Origin: Euphorbia lathyris
Taxonomy: Eukaryota; Streptophyta; Magnoliopsida; Malpighiales; Euphorbiaceae
Length of the DNA: 64,000 nucleotides
Assembly: GCF_963576675.1 (NCBI RefSeq)
Contig: NC_088910.1
Coordinates: forward strand, 108,528,807-108,592,806
Reading direction: 5' to 3'
Part shown: piece after piece, positions 45,064 to 57,184 of the stretch
Numbering within the stretch: position 1 is the first letter of the stretch
How the letters are laid out: every line of letters starts with the position of its first letter
Program-made: the position numbers and the translations under genes
Notes under the pieces: model-generated
What the model was told of the DNA's origin: nothing
The model's input: only the letters and a program-made list of their open reading frames with translations
The model's database searches: none

Positions 45064-47108
45064 CAGGAGCGGAGTTAGGGAAATTTTTCTCTTTCCATCC
45101 CTGAACTTAAAATAAATAAAAAGAGGCTCTTTTCTATTTTTCTAATTTGGGGAAATTTCCCAAATCACTCCATATTTTGTTTCAAATTTCAATTACTCAA
45201 TTATTTTCTATTATCACTCAATTCAATTCAACTTCCAACTTTGTCCAAGTAAGTTTTTTATTTTTCATTCTTTATTTTATTTCTAGGTTTAGGTATATGA
45301 TATTTTTGATAGAAATTGGGACGAGACAGATCTTGGACGGGGTGAGCACCCATGACCCAAGAACTGACAAACTCGCAATATATAAATAAAAGAAAAGTGA
45401 GTTTTTGAACAAGAGAAGAGGAATGAGAACAAATAAAAGAAGAGGGGAGGAGAAAAGATATGAAAAGTAAAAAAAATGCAATTCTGAAATACTACAAATG
45501 TCATCATTGATAAACCTGTAGCAAAAACCATGAGCTGAAGGCCACCAATTGATCACGGAGGAAGAGACTCCAAACTTTGCCAATCCATCAGCAACTCTAT
45601 TTCCTTCCCTAAAGATGTAAGAAAAGATAATGTTCATTCTAGAGCAAATGTTGAGACAATGCAACCACTCTTGTCGAATACTCCAAGGAACATCCATGGA
45701 GCAGTGTCTAAACAAATTAACTACATACATTGAGTTTGACTCAACCCAAAGCTGATGCCAATTTTTATCCCAAGCAAGTTCAATTGCGAAAATAGCGGCT
45801 CTCAATTCAGCCATATAAGCAAAAGAAGGAGTGGTAGAAAAAGCAAAACAACCTTTGGGAAAGCCTCGATAGTTGCGAAAAATGCCTCCTGCTCCTGCCT
45901 CGCCAGGAGTGCCAAATGCAGAGTCGTCCACATTGACTTTAACCCAGCCCGGAGGAGGTTTAAGACAATGGACCAGAATAATGTTGGGAGCAGGAGGCGG
46001 CCTAGGAGAAGCCAGAAGGCGGGATAAGATAGCAGCATCTTTTCGAGAAGAGCAAAAACCTTTAGAGGTGGCCAAGGACTCTCAAATCATTCGAAAGAGT
46101 GTGATCTTTGAGTGCTAAATAGAAGGAGAAACTTCCTTAAAGATTGCTTCATTCCTGTAATTCCAGATTAACCAGATGCAAGTGACAGCGGCAACACGCC
46201 AGATCATCGACACCTGTGAGCTAAAATGAAGGCTACGAAGAGTGTTGAAGAAGTGGATGAATTGGGAATGACGAGGCAAAGAGCAGTCAAAATGAATCTC
46301 AATGACCCTCCAAAGAGAATCTGCAAAAGAACAACTAATGAATAAGTGGTTAATGGACTCAGCATCCCTACCACATAGAGCACAACGAGAGGCAATGGAG
46401 AATCCTAGACGCTGCAGGAGGCCATGAGTTGGAACCCGTCCATGTAAAACTCTCCAGAAAGTGAAGGAACGAGAAGGGAGAGTGTGAGCATTCCAAACAA
46501 ATTTATAGAAAATACCTTTCGTAGAGGGATGGCAAGCGCAGAAATCAAAATCATCTCTACCCCGGTGAATAGATTGAATAATGTCTTGAACAACTGAAGG
46601 TAGAGTACCTAAGTCAAGCCACTCCGAATTTACCAAAAAATCATCAACAAAATTATAGCGAGAACGCTTATCTTGATGATCAAGACCCAATCTGTCCGCC
46701 ACCGATGGTACGATCCACCTATCTGTGATAGGGTTTTAACTCATAAAAATTAAATTGATAATGTGATAGGGTTTTAAGGATTTTGATTAAATTGAATTGG
46801 TGTATTAAATTGGGTTGGATTGTATTTAAATGGTGATATTTAGGGATTTTAGTTTATAGATTTTGATTAAATTAAATTGGTGAATTGAGTTGAATTAGTG
46901 ATATTTAGGGATTTTGATTGAATTGAATTATTGATATTTAGGTATTTTTAGATTTTAACTCAATCAATTATTAGTGAACAATGAATATATAATTCAAAAC
47001 AACTTTTCTATACAAATACATTTGCTATAGGAATCAAATTATTGAATCGTCGTAGCGAAAAAAAAATATTCTACACCATGAGGTTTCAGTCCTAGCTTCG
47101 CCACTGCC
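45064..47108. mobile_element. TIR transposon (CAGTGGCGAAGCTAGG-type) holding an L1 insertion
   Basis: Left end CAGGAGCGGAGTTAGG. The right end read on the other strand is GCAGTGGCGAAGCTAGG. They are flanked by TACATG on both sides (45058-45063 and 47109-47114). Without the L1 piece (about 45300-46730) the element is about 0.6 kb and non-coding, with AT-rich degenerate repeats of GATATTTAGGGATTTTGATT at 46780-46960. The superfamily is uncertain. Confidence 0.6.
45280..46730 (-). pseudogene. L1-type LINE ORF2 3' end: zinc-binding RT tail and RNase H
   Basis: On the minus strand the first part (46702-46115) is the RT zinc-binding domain: KFVWNAHTLPSRSFTFWRVL, LHGRVPTHGLLQRLGF, CALCGRDAESINHLFISC. 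After two stops in the same frame comes RNase H (46075 to about 45480): WVKVNVDDSAFG, AELRAAIFAIELAWD, VESNSMYVVNLF, YIFREGNRVADGLAKFG. An aspartate, a glutamate and the next aspartate are visible, as in active RNase H, though the third reads ESNS where ESDS is usual. The copy is 5'-truncated at about 46730 and lies inside a TIR element. Confidence 0.9.
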
Positions 47109-47165
47109 TACATGTGATTGAATATCTGAACTAAACGTGAAACCAGGAATACGTTTTGATATCAT

Positions 47166-48078
47166 GAGTGAGGCTATAGAGAGGGACTCTCTTACTTTCT
47201 ATTCTAAGGGAAGAATAGACTTAGTCTAGTTACCAAACACAAATTTAATTAAATAAAATCTTAAACAATTCAACTTCCTCCCTCTTTCTTCACCGTTCTC
47301 TCTCTAACAGGTCTTTAAATTATTCACCTTCTCTATCTCCCTACTTCGTTAAATCCGAACTACAGCCAGCCATAGTGAGTTTCCGTCAAAAATAAAGTCC
47401 CCTTTATCGGTTGTTTAAGCAATAATGTTAAAAAACATGTGGATCGGAGAATGTAATCCGGTTTTACATAAGTTGAAGAATTTGTTTTAATACATGCTCT
47501 TATAACCCCTACCATTTCTCTTCTTTCACCATATTCAACCACCTGTAAATGTTCATTTTATCTTTTTAATTAATTAACTTGATTCAAATTCTAACATTTG
47601 TAATGTTTAATTACCAGCGTAACATTCTTCAAAAAAACAAATTACCAGCATAAGACAAATTGCCTTCCTTCTTCATATTTATCTCCCATATGCCTATTGC
47701 CTTCCAATATATAGTAGTGTTAAATAAGAAGTTTAAGGAACTATCACTGAAAAATAGAACGATTGCTGAAAAATTATTAGGATTTTTAACACTATTGCTG
47801 AAATAATAGATAAAGGAGATTGTTTTTTTTGACGGAAACTCACCATGGCTGGCCGGAGTTCAGATTTAATGAAGCAGAGAGAGGTAAAGAGAGAGATAGA
47901 GACCGTGAATAGTTTAAGGATCTGTTAAAGAGAACGGTAAAGAAACAGAGATGAATGTGAATTGTTTAAAATTTTACTTAATTAAATTTGTTTAATTAAA
48001 TTTGTGTTTGGGAACTAGACTAAGTCTATTCTTTTCTTAGAATAGAAAGTAAGGGAGTCCCTCTTTATAGCCTTACTC
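47166..48078. mobile_element. MULE-type foldback element (913 bp) with arms of about 290 bp
   Basis: Inverted arms begin GAGTGAGGCTATAGAGAGGG on the left and, reverse-complemented, GAGTAAGGCTATAAAGAGGG on the right. They stay alignable for about 290 bp, to GAGTTTCCGTCAAAAA and beyond. A direct duplication TTGATATCAT lies at 47156-47165 and 48079-48088. Long arms and a 9-10-bp duplication suit Mutator-like non-autonomous elements. No transposase. Confidence 0.85.
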
Positions 48079-48185
48079 TTGATATCATATTTAGTAACAT
48101 TTTGGAATTACCTTTACTTTTAGAAGTATTGATGTATATCATGAATTATGGCTTATGATTTCAAATGTTTTCAATGTATTTCATA

Positions 48186-48667
48186 GGCTTAATACATCAT
48201 TTGCTCCTGAACTTGTCCATAAAACTTGATTGGCTCCTGAACTTTCAAAGTATCCCAATAGACCCCTGAACTTGCATAAAATGTTATCAATTGATCAATC
48301 GGTTGTAAAAAAGTAAGTTAAATGCGAAAAATGTATCGCACGCGTCTTAAAAAAAAGTAAAACAATCAAGATCGAGGTATTGCGGTTGTAATATTAGAGA
48401 ATACAAAGTTTATAGTTGAGCAAATAATAACTTCATTTTTACTTCCTTCTTGAATTATGTAATAACATTCTAAGACATGTGGAATACATATTCCGCATTT
48501 AACTTACTTTTTTGCAACCGAGTGATCAATTGATTACATTTTATGCAATGTAGATGGCTAACTGAATATTTTATGCAAATTCAAGAAGCTATTAAGACAC
48601 TTTGAAAATTTAGGAAATCAATAAAGCTTTTTGAACAAATTCAACCGAAGAAATGATGTATTAAGCC
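48186..48667. mobile_element. MULE-type MITE (482 bp)
   Basis: Inverted ends GGCTTAATACATCATTT on both sides. Arms are similar for about 150 bp, including GATCA-TCGGTTG and AAAAAAGTAAGTTAAATGCG. The flanks TATTTCATA (48177-48185) and TGTTTCATA (48668-48676) are a 9-bp duplication with one mismatch. No coding sequence. Confidence 0.8.
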
Positions 48668-48913
48668 TGTTTCATAAAATGTGACGAATGATTTCGTCGT
48701 ATCATTGTGTGATTTCAATGTATCAAGAGTTTCAAATATATTGCTGCATTACGTATATATGATGTGAAAATTATATGGTTGATGATCTAATTTATTAGAA
48801 AAGTTAGTTTTTAGATCTTCCAAATAAATCTATCATCAAATAAGATGAAACACTTTCCTAAATTTTAAAAGTTGGTTATTTGTAACTATTGGGGTCTATG
48901 TTTAAAACATTAA

Positions 48914-50269
48914 CGGGGTGTTTGTTAGAAGGGATATAAGAGGTGGGATACAACAACAACAACAAAGCCTTAGTTCCGAAATGATTCGGGGTCGGCTAAC
49001 ATGAACCATCATATAAAACCGTGAAAATCAAGTCGTGTCAGCGACACAGATTCGCTCCCTCCACTCCGTCCTATCCACTACCATATTTTCCTCAATTCCC
49101 AATAAACTCATATCACTCTCGATCACCCTCCTCCAAGTTTGCTTAGGTCTTTCCCTACCCCTCACCACTACATCCCTTTGCCACTCTTCGGTTCTCCTAA
49201 CCGGCGCATCAAGCGCTCTACGTCTCACATGGCCAAACCACCTTAGTCGGTTTTCTCTCATTTTATTCTCAATAGATGTGACCCCTACTTTTGTCCTAAT
49301 TATTTCATTACGCACCCGGTCCTTTCTCGTGTGACCACACATCCATCTCAACATACGCATCTCCGCCACCGACATCTTATGGATGTGGCAGTGTTTCACT
49401 GCCCAACACTCCGTACCATATAACAATGATGGTCTAATTGCCGTCCGGTAGAATTTTCCCTTCAATCTATTAGGCATGCCGGGATCACAAAGGAAACCCG
49501 TAGCACTCTTCCACTTCGACCAACCAGCTTTAATCCTATGAGCAACATCTCCATCTACTTCTCCATCCGTTTGGATAATAGATCCTAAATACCGGAAGCA
49601 ATCCGAGACCTGAACAACTCTCCCATCTAGGGTGATTGTCCCTGCCTCCCTACTCCTACGGCCGCTAAACTTACACTCCAAATATTCTGTCTTACTTCGA
49701 CTCAACTTAAAGCCTCTAGATTCTAGAGTTTGCCTCCATAGTTCCAACTTCATCTCCACTCCTTCTTTCATCTCATCAACCAACACAATATCATCTGCAA
49801 ACAGCATGCACCATGGTATACCATCTTGAAGTGAACTTGTTAGTTCATCCATAACGATGGCAAAAAGAAATGGGCTTAGTGCGGAACCTTGATGCACTCC
49901 AATCGTAATAAGAGGTGGGATAGGGATAAAAAATACGATCTCGTGTTTGTTTGCGAGATAGAAGAGTGAGACGGATGAGGGATAAGCGTCTTATCCCTCA
50001 AATCCTATACCCAGGAGGGGGGTGGTATAAGGATGTGGGATACGCTTCTGCGATTTTAATAGGATGGAAAAGTCCATCTTATCCCTCAAATTAATGTTAT
50101 ATAGTTTAAATAAGGTTAAAATAGTAAAATGTATTATTTTATCCCCATCTCTATCCCACATACCAAACATTGAATAATAATTCTCGACTATCATATTTTT
50201 ATCCTTATCCCAACCATTTATCCTTATCTCTGTCCCAACCTTTATCCCAATAGAATACCAAACGTCCCG
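48914..50269. mobile_element. Tourist/Harbinger-like MITE interrupted by an RTE LINE
   Basis: Ends CGGGGTGTTTGTTAG and, on the other strand, CGGGACGTTTGGTA, flanked by TAA at 48911-48913 and 50270-50272. Subterminal GGGATAAG-type words recur on both sides. Without the RTE the MITE is about 0.4 kb. It is non-coding. Confidence 0.75.
48951..49907 (-). pseudogene. RTE-type LINE, 5'-truncated
   Basis: A 289-aa frame begins [18 protein letters not shown], then [12 protein letters not shown] with the FADD catalytic motif of the reverse transcriptase, and goes on with the same C-terminal region as the copy at 8615-9399. On the minus strand it ends with GTCGGCTAACATGAACC in complement and a short (TTG)n tail at 48951. 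It is flanked by a 15-bp target duplication ATAAGAGGTGGGATA (48936-48950 and 49908-49922). The first two thirds of the RTE protein are missing. Confidence 0.92.
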
Positions 50270-50410
50270 TAAACACACAAAAAAAATATTTATTTATTTA
50301 TTAGGAGCTGAATAAGTATGTGTTTATTTCCATTTTTTGGAGCTTCTTTTTGCTTTTCAATACTAAACATGAGATAAAAAGTTTTTGGTAAAATTCCGAA
50401 AAAACAATTA

Positions 50411-51134
50411 CTCCATCCATTCCAAAATATAAGTCATTCTACGTTGTTTCACACAAATTAAGAAATATAATTAATACAGAATAAAATTAATGAATTTACA
50501 TTGGTTAACTATAAAAAAATTCTCTCTTATATAATGGTTGGTGAATAAGACCATCTTTAGTGGTGGTAATTGGGTTGTAAGTTACCCATGTGGAGTAATA
50601 ACCCACAACTAGAGTGGTTATAACCAAATAAAGTTTGTAACTTTATTTGGTAACAAGCTTTCAACACTCCCTAAAATCCAAACTTTTTATAATTTCAAGC
50701 CACGGAAGGTGCTAGAAGCGTCAGATCTGGTGCGTGGCTGACACACGCCAGATCTGGCACGTCAGGCGCCCTCCACAGTTTTTAAAGTTGCTTTTAAAAA
50801 GTTTTTAATTTACATTTTAATCCTTAGATAATTACAGTTTTGATACCTATAATTAATTATTATTATCTTTTTGTCCCCATAAAAATTTAAAAGTAACAAT
50901 CCCTCTAATGGGTTGTTACTAAACCTTGTAACTATCTTTCCAAAAACCACAATGGTTGTAACCAACCATTGTGGATGCTAGGAAGACTATATAAAAAAAC
51001 ACATGGACCAAGATAAAAAAAATTAATTATTTGACCGAACAACTATACTAAAAGTTATTAAAAAACTAGGAAGACTTATATTTTGGAAAAAAAACTATAT
51101 GGCTAGAATGATTTATAAAAAGGAATGGAGGGAG
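50411..51134. mobile_element. Stowaway-like element (724 bp), probably holding another MITE
   Basis: Left end CTCCATCCATTCCAAAATAT. The right end on the other strand is CTCCCTCCATTCC. TA flanks are at 50409-50410 and 51135-51136. Terminal words of this kind mark Tc1/mariner Stowaway MITEs. Within it, about 50549-50982, a GC-richer block begins CCATCTTTAGTGGTGG and ends CCATTGTGGATG, which looks like a second, nested MITE; its duplication is not clear. Confidence 0.65.
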
Positions 51135-51137
51135 TAA

Positions 51138-51880
51138 TATCTACTGTCTATCATCAGCAAATAGCAAACCGGAACAACTGAAATAAACGGATCCTAAATT
51201 TTTAAACCAGTAATAAAATAAAAGTTAATTATTTTGATTCAGAAAAGTAATTTGATTCGAACAAGTTATAAATAATCAAATGAAATTGTAATCAAAATTG
51301 TTCTTTTCAACTCAACTGATCAAAACAATTAGATTCCGAATTTAATATGTAATCACAGAATAAAACTCTATAACAGCTAAGCTATCTATTGCGGTAAATA
51401 GTATGAAATATGATTATAAGAAACCAAATATTTTTAAACAGAATGTTTTTTGTCTAGGTAATAATAATAATAAAAACTATATTTAAAGTTAGAATTATAA
51501 ATATTTTGTGTATATATATAATAAAATATTAGGGTTAAAATTTTATTATATATATTGATCCTTGTATTTGCAAGGGTTTAAAACTAATTATTTTAAAAAT
51601 GCTCAATAATTTTTAATCGTAAGATTTTAAATTTTAGGTGTAAGCTATTATTACTTTGTTTTTGACACAGTAATCATTACTTTGTTTTTTTCACCGTAAC
51701 AAAGTGATTGAGTTATTCAAATACCCAAATAAACTCCAAAACCGGCCAGTCAAACTACACACTAATCCCTAATAACCCCCCTACTGAAGCAGCCCCTCAG
51801 TTGCCCTTGGTCGCCTCATCCATGTTTAAACGGACCCAACCTTCCGTAGGTGGACTCTATGAAATCCAAATAGTGGTCTT
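51138..51880. other. AT-rich spacer
   Basis: No gene or clear repeat. A C-rich patch at about 51770-51860 has a 75-aa frame with no recognised similarity. Confidence 0.4.
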
Positions 51881-51888
51881 GCTCAGAC

Positions 51889-54763
51889 CTATGAAGCACG
51901 GACACGGGTGCGGACACGACAAACGGCATTTTTAGAAAATATGAGACACGGGTGCGGCGGGGACACGGCGAATTTTATATAATTAATTATATATATTAGA
52001 TATAAAAATATATAAAAATATATAGGCTAGTTTGTTTCTTTGTGTTGTTTTTTCTACCCTCGACTAGACAAGTTTAGTAAAGAGAATTTTATTGTAGAGA
52101 TGATGGCCGTTAGATCGAAAAAAATGTATTACAAGCTACGACACACAGTTGAAAACAAAGGTAGTTGGGGCTTCGCCATCACCTGACTTACTGAACACAC
52201 TCAAACTTTGACTAAGAAAATAAGAAAGTACTTTACAACAGCTAGGTACCGGAGCCCCAGAGTGAAGGCGCGTACACCATTTTTGTATTATTCTTATTCG
52301 ATGAACTTCAAGCCAACTGAAACATCGAAGTAAACCTAGAGCTAGAGGCGGAAGGAAAACTACGCTTCAAAATCAAGCTCAAAAACCGATTCCTTTGACC
52401 CTGAACCCGGACTTAGAGTAGCTCCTGTCTTTCCCTACCGTTCCCCTCAACATCCTCACTATCAGCAATCAGCAGCTGCCGGTCGGGGCGGGGATAAGCT
52501 TATATAAAAATATATAAAAAACTTGATAAATCACAGATAAATCATTCTCTAATCCATAAAAAAACATCCATAATAAGATAAGTCATTAATTTATCACAAA
52601 AGCAATATCTATTACAAATCAAATCAAACCAAAAACTAAACAAGATCGCAGCGCATGAGAAGGAAGAACCCAAGAGAGAAGAAATTGTTTCTGATTATTC
52701 CCCAAACAAAAACGAAATCGTGATGTTGATTTGCGCAGGAAGGAGATGGAATCGCGATCTGCGCAAGAAATGAGAGAAGACCTAATTTAATTCGTGCGAT
52801 ACATACACAGGTGAGATTATGATTTAGGTTTTTTGGTAAATTGTATAATTGATCCTTAAATTTAATAAAAAAAATTTAAAAAAACCCTAATCTTTAACTT
52901 TTTTTTACCCCAGCCGAGTCCAGATCCGAGTCCCCCTGTGTCCCGCCGTGTCACCGCCGTGTCCGGCCGTGTCCCCCTGTCACACCCGACCCTAGACGAC
53001 CTCAATTGGCATCGGGCGTGAAATAGAAAGATCATAATCAATACTTAAGAGTCTCCAAATTATCCAACGCCATTATATTACAATTGAACTACCAAAGTTC
53101 TAACCATAATTCTCACAATAAGCAGCCAACTTTCAAACCCCGCCTAAACGGTCGGTAACCTTCTCTATATCCTGTACTTTCTCACCTAAAAACATTAAAA
53201 CATTTAAAAACGTGAGACAAAATTTTTAGTAAGAAACTATCAGCCATAAAAACCAATTTTACTTAACATAGCTACATATATACATTTATAAAGGGATTTA
53301 ATCAAAACCTTATAAAATATACTCAAAACTTAAGTTCATAATATAGTCAAAGTAGTAAACCAAAACCATAAAAATATATAATCTTGTATCCATTCTTGAG
53401 TTCAAAATCTTATAAAATATTGTAATCAAATAAGTGTTTTATCAAATCAACTCGTATTTAATCAAACGTAAAACCTTATATCAAAACCAATCATAACCGA
53501 AAACATAATCCAAATGAAATTAAAACATTGTATCCATCCTCGAGTTTCTCCCCTTAAGTATCAATCCATAACCACATATATAGTCGAGACGTCTCTTAAC
53601 ATTGCCTATCCCATATGGTCTTACCCGACACTTCTTTGCCATACCCAATAGGTCTTCAGACTGTGTACACAGGCCATGTCCCTCACTGAACATGGTCTTC
53701 AAATATAAAACCACCGATCCGGATTACTCTAGATAGATATAAAATCATAAAATCATAACGTATTCAAATTTCCTTTCACAATCAAATTCCAAACTATTTT
53801 ATAATCATAAATCATTTGGCTTCAATTAGCCCTTTTGTATCATAAAATTCATATTTGGACCTCAATCCAAAATAATAACAACAATAACCACAACAGATTT
53901 CTCAATCCAAAAACAATTCGTAAGAAATCATCAAATTCATTTTGTTCAATGTAGATATATATTGAAACCAAAAACATATATGTATATATGTAAATCAACC
54001 AAATTAAGCCTTAAATCAACATAATCAAGTAAAATCTGAAATTCACATAGAAGCATAGTCAATAGCTTCATTTGAACCGTAATTTCACAATAAAAAGCAA
54101 AATCATGAAAAACCCCAATTTTACAAAATTCCTGCATAACCCTAAAATATCAATTTCTGAAACTTCTTTGATTATATATATATCTATATACATAAAACTC
54201 AAAATATAGTTGATAGTTACTTACCTTGGTCACTAATTGAAGAAAACGGACCCGTTCAATTCTCCTATAAATTCTGACTAAGACATTTCCCTCCAAACAC
54301 TGCCGAAACTCAAAAACCCTTTGGTTAGGACTTAGATCTATGCATAAGAATGCTATGGTTTTAATTTTGAGTGATTCGGACGGTCAAATCTTCGTAAATC
54401 AAAGAAACGGTGGAGAAACGGTTCAGAGAAAATTGATGATAAATATAAAAAGAAAAGAAAAAGAAAAGGAAATATATAGATGATCATCGATATTCTCTGG
54501 AACATTTGAGAATAATTTGACAAATATCATATTTGATCCTCCATCTTTCTATAATCTTTTAAAATTTACTCTAAACTTTTAATTTATCGAATTAACTTCA
54601 AACTTTTCCTATAACACTAAATTAAAAATCACATACCTAATAATTATCATATATATTACTATCAAGGTATAAATTCTAGAAATTTAGACACGGACGTGAC
54701 ACCCCGAGTCCGGCGAGTCCGACTCGGCCACAACGACCCCGAGGAAGTGTCCGTGCTTCATAG
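51889..54763. mobile_element. hAT-like non-autonomous element holding a solo LTR
   Basis: Terminal inverted repeats CTATGAAGCACGGACAC and, from the right, CTATGAAGCACGGACAC, are flanked by the 8-bp duplication GCTCAGAC (51881-51888 and 54764-54771). Subterminal GTGTCCG and CGGACACGG words are clustered at both ends (51899-51972, 52910-52977, 54700-54750). The 8-bp duplication fits hAT. No transposase frame; 52020-52900 holds only AT-rich text with short exon-like patches. Confidence 0.75.
52978..54701 (+). mobile_element. Probable solo LTR (1724 bp)
   Basis: Begins TGTCACACCCGACCC and ends GGACGTGACA (TG...CA, with the 5-6 terminal bases inverted), flanked by CCCC on both sides (52974-52977 and 54702-54705). 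It splits a run of GTGTCC words of the surrounding hAT-like element. A TATA-like AATATATAGATG near 54470 and the size suit an LTR. There is no interior or partner LTR. Confidence 0.6.
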
Positions 54764-54903
54764 GCTCAGACTAAAGTTAGACTCATGAGTCTCAAAGGCT
54801 TGAGCAATTTCAAGAGCTCTAAAGATAAGAAAATCATCCATAACTGTTCTGTTAATATTAGTGGTATTAAGCCCTATTCTTTATTACTTAATTTCAGTAA
54901 CAA

Positions 54904-55020
54904 TCAGTTCAGTTCAGTTCAGTTCAGTTCAATAACAATCAGTTCAGTTCAATTCAGTTCAATTCAGTTCAGCATTCAGTTTCAGCATCCAGTTTCAACA
55001 TTCAGTTTCAGTATTCAGTA
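54904..55020. repeat. TTCAG microsatellite
   Basis: Runs of CAGTTCAGTT with variants ATTCAGTTTCAG. A second block of the same word lies at 55927-56025 beyond a Harbinger-like MITE. Flanking text (CTGTTAATATTAG and, from the right, TTAATATTTGATACG, then CTCTGTTCTTTAT) looks inverted, so both blocks may be the ends of one larger element. Confidence 0.75.
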
Positions 55021-55532
55021 ATTTATCATTATTTATTATATTATAATTATTTATATATAATTTATTATAATAATAATTATTATTTATCTATAATTTATCA
55101 TTATTTATTATTATTATTATTTTTAGTTTATCATTATCTATAAATTGGGTAAAAGTCAAGAAATGATAGTTTATTAAAGTATATATCGTTTAATAAAAAA
55201 ATTACAAATTTACATTTAATTTCATAGACTTTAAATTATATGTAAATTTGTGTTTGTATGTAATTTGTATTTTTAATTTAAATTATACTCATTTTTAATT
55301 AATTTCATATACTTTTATCGAGCCAAGATTTTATCAACCCGAGCTTTTATTTGGTATTCAATTTAGTTTTATCTTTAATAATATATTTATTTATTATTGA
55401 TATTATTAAATTTATTAGAACCATTATTATTATTATAAGTTTATTAATGTCCAATATTATCATTAAAATTATTTTAAAGTCTAATATCATCATTATTGTT
55501 AAGTTCGGTTAAGTTTGGTAGTATTCAGTTAA
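55021..55532. other. AT-rich spacer
   Basis: TATTAT-rich simple sequence. No gene is seen. Confidence 0.5.
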
Positions 55533-55923
55533 GGCTCTGTTTGGTAAAGAGCGTTTTGGGATAAAAAGAGCGGTTTTGACCAACTTTAGAGGTTTGACCA
55601 CTGAAACCGCTGATTGGAGTGTTTAGTGGAGAGAGTTTTGGGATGAAAACGCTAATTTAGAAAAAGCTCTTAAAAGGAGCTTTTTCAATTAGCGTTTTGC
55701 AATATTAAAATTAATGGACTTCTTTAACCCTAATAGATAGACTCTCTCTTCTCCTGCGCCAAAATTAATGCCCTTATTCGTCTTTTTGCACAAACCGCTA
55801 TTATCAATTAGCTAATTTTTACCAAACAGGTCTACACAAACAGCTAGTCAAATCAGCTAATGTAATAAGCTAACAACTAATGTAATAAGCTAATCAGCTA
55901 ACAGCTAACTCCCAAACAGGGCC
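55533..55923. mobile_element. Harbinger-like MITE (391 bp)
   Basis: Ends GGCTCTGTTTGGTAAAG and, from the right, GGCCCTGTTTGGGAGTTAG, with TAA on both sides (55530-55532 and 55924-55926). Internal short repeats of AATCAGCTAA lie near the right end. Non-coding. Confidence 0.72.
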
Positions 55924-55926
55924 TAA

Positions 55927-56025
55927 GTTCAGTAGCATTCAGTTAAATTAAGTTCAGTTCAGTTTAGTATTCAGTAGCATTCAATTCAGTTCAGTAGCAT
56001 TCAGTTCAGTTCAGTTCAGTTTTTT
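55927..56025. repeat. TTCAG microsatellite, second block
   Basis: TTCAGTAGCATTCAGTT-type text, same word as 54904-55020. Confidence 0.7.
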
Positions 56026-56834
56026 TCAGCGATAAAGAACAGAGCGTATCAAATATTAATAATTAGATTTTTATACTTTTTTTTCTGGGCCATCTGTTCA
56101 TCAGCTCGTTTGGAGTATAACTTCTGAGCAAAAAGAAGTAGCCCACTAAACATTTACAATCATATGCTTTAAAAACTCGAGACACGGTGCTTGAAATTCA
56201 AAGATTGAACAAAAAAAGAAGAAACAAAAAATTAATAAAAACTATTGTCTCAAACACCAAACTAAATTCAGAAGATGCAAATAAGAACACTGCAACCCAA
56301 TTAAACAAAAAGGTAGTGGTGAATACAGGATGAGTCTTACACGTGTGTATCATTTTGCGTATGTATAAATTAACATTTGAGAGATCCAAAATTAATTTTA
56401 CGTATCATTGTACAACTACTGAAAATTAAGTTAGATTTGGACAATAAAAATAAGATTGAGTTATGTTGAATAAACTTATAAAATTTTATCGTTTATGATA
56501 TATTAATTAAGTTAAATATTATAATTAAATACAAACTCAATGAATTAATTAACCACCTAAATTTTATTTTGCCGAAAACAGAAAGCCAAAACATCATAGT
56601 ACAAATAGTTCTAATGGCCGGAGGACAAAACCATCAGTAGGGTGGTTCCGGCGCCAGGGGCCTGGAGTCTCTACCCCTGGTTGAAGGTAATAGACAGATT
56701 CCAAATATGTTATCGTTGAAGAAGAGAATTTTTTTTTATCAGGAAGTTCAAATTTGCAGAAATTGAATTCGCATAAAGAATAAAAGTTGGTAATCGTCCT
56801 GTGGAAGTCAATATGTTATTTTGGAGTCTATTTT
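56026..56834. other. AT-rich spacer
   Basis: No gene. A short GC-rich patch (GGTTCCGGCGCCAGGGGCC, about 56644-56662) is isolated. From about 56785 the words GTCCTGTGGAAGTCAATATG anticipate the LINE fragment that follows. Confidence 0.4.
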
Positions 56835-57184
56835 GGGCTCAAGCTTGCATGGGAGAGTGGTTATCGTACCGTGGAAGTCGATATGGATCCACATGTGGGA
56901 ATTAATTTTATGAATAAAGAGCTTGAGTTAAATCACTCGTTTTCTTGGTTGGTCTAGCAGCGTTATGGGTTGCGAGATCGGGACTGGACTGTTCGATTTT
57001 TTCATTGTTATTGGGAGGGTAATAGGGCACCCGATTGGATGGCGAACTTTGCTATCATTACCCTTAGATTATCACGAGTGTGATGAGCGTTTTGCAGAAA
57101 TTCAAGATATCATTTGAAATGATAGTTTGGACACTTGCTTGAAGCCGAATTGTTCTGTTGGACTGCTTAGCCTTCTTCCTTATT
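56835..57184 (+). pseudogene. L1-type LINE RNase H fragment
   Basis: One frame, with a single stop in the middle, reads GLKLAWESGYRTVEVDMDPH, HSFSWLV, then RDWTVRFFHCYWEGNRAPDW and MANFAI. This is the C-terminal half of the L1 RNase H domain, with the WEGNRAPDW motif standing for the usual REGNRVADW. The following residues to 57184 are a plausible C-terminal tail. It is more decayed than the copy at 45280-46730. Confidence 0.75.

Noticed and set aside
53520..54137. Two 63-64-aa minus-strand frames
   Set aside because: They lie inside the probable solo LTR and show no similarity to known proteins.
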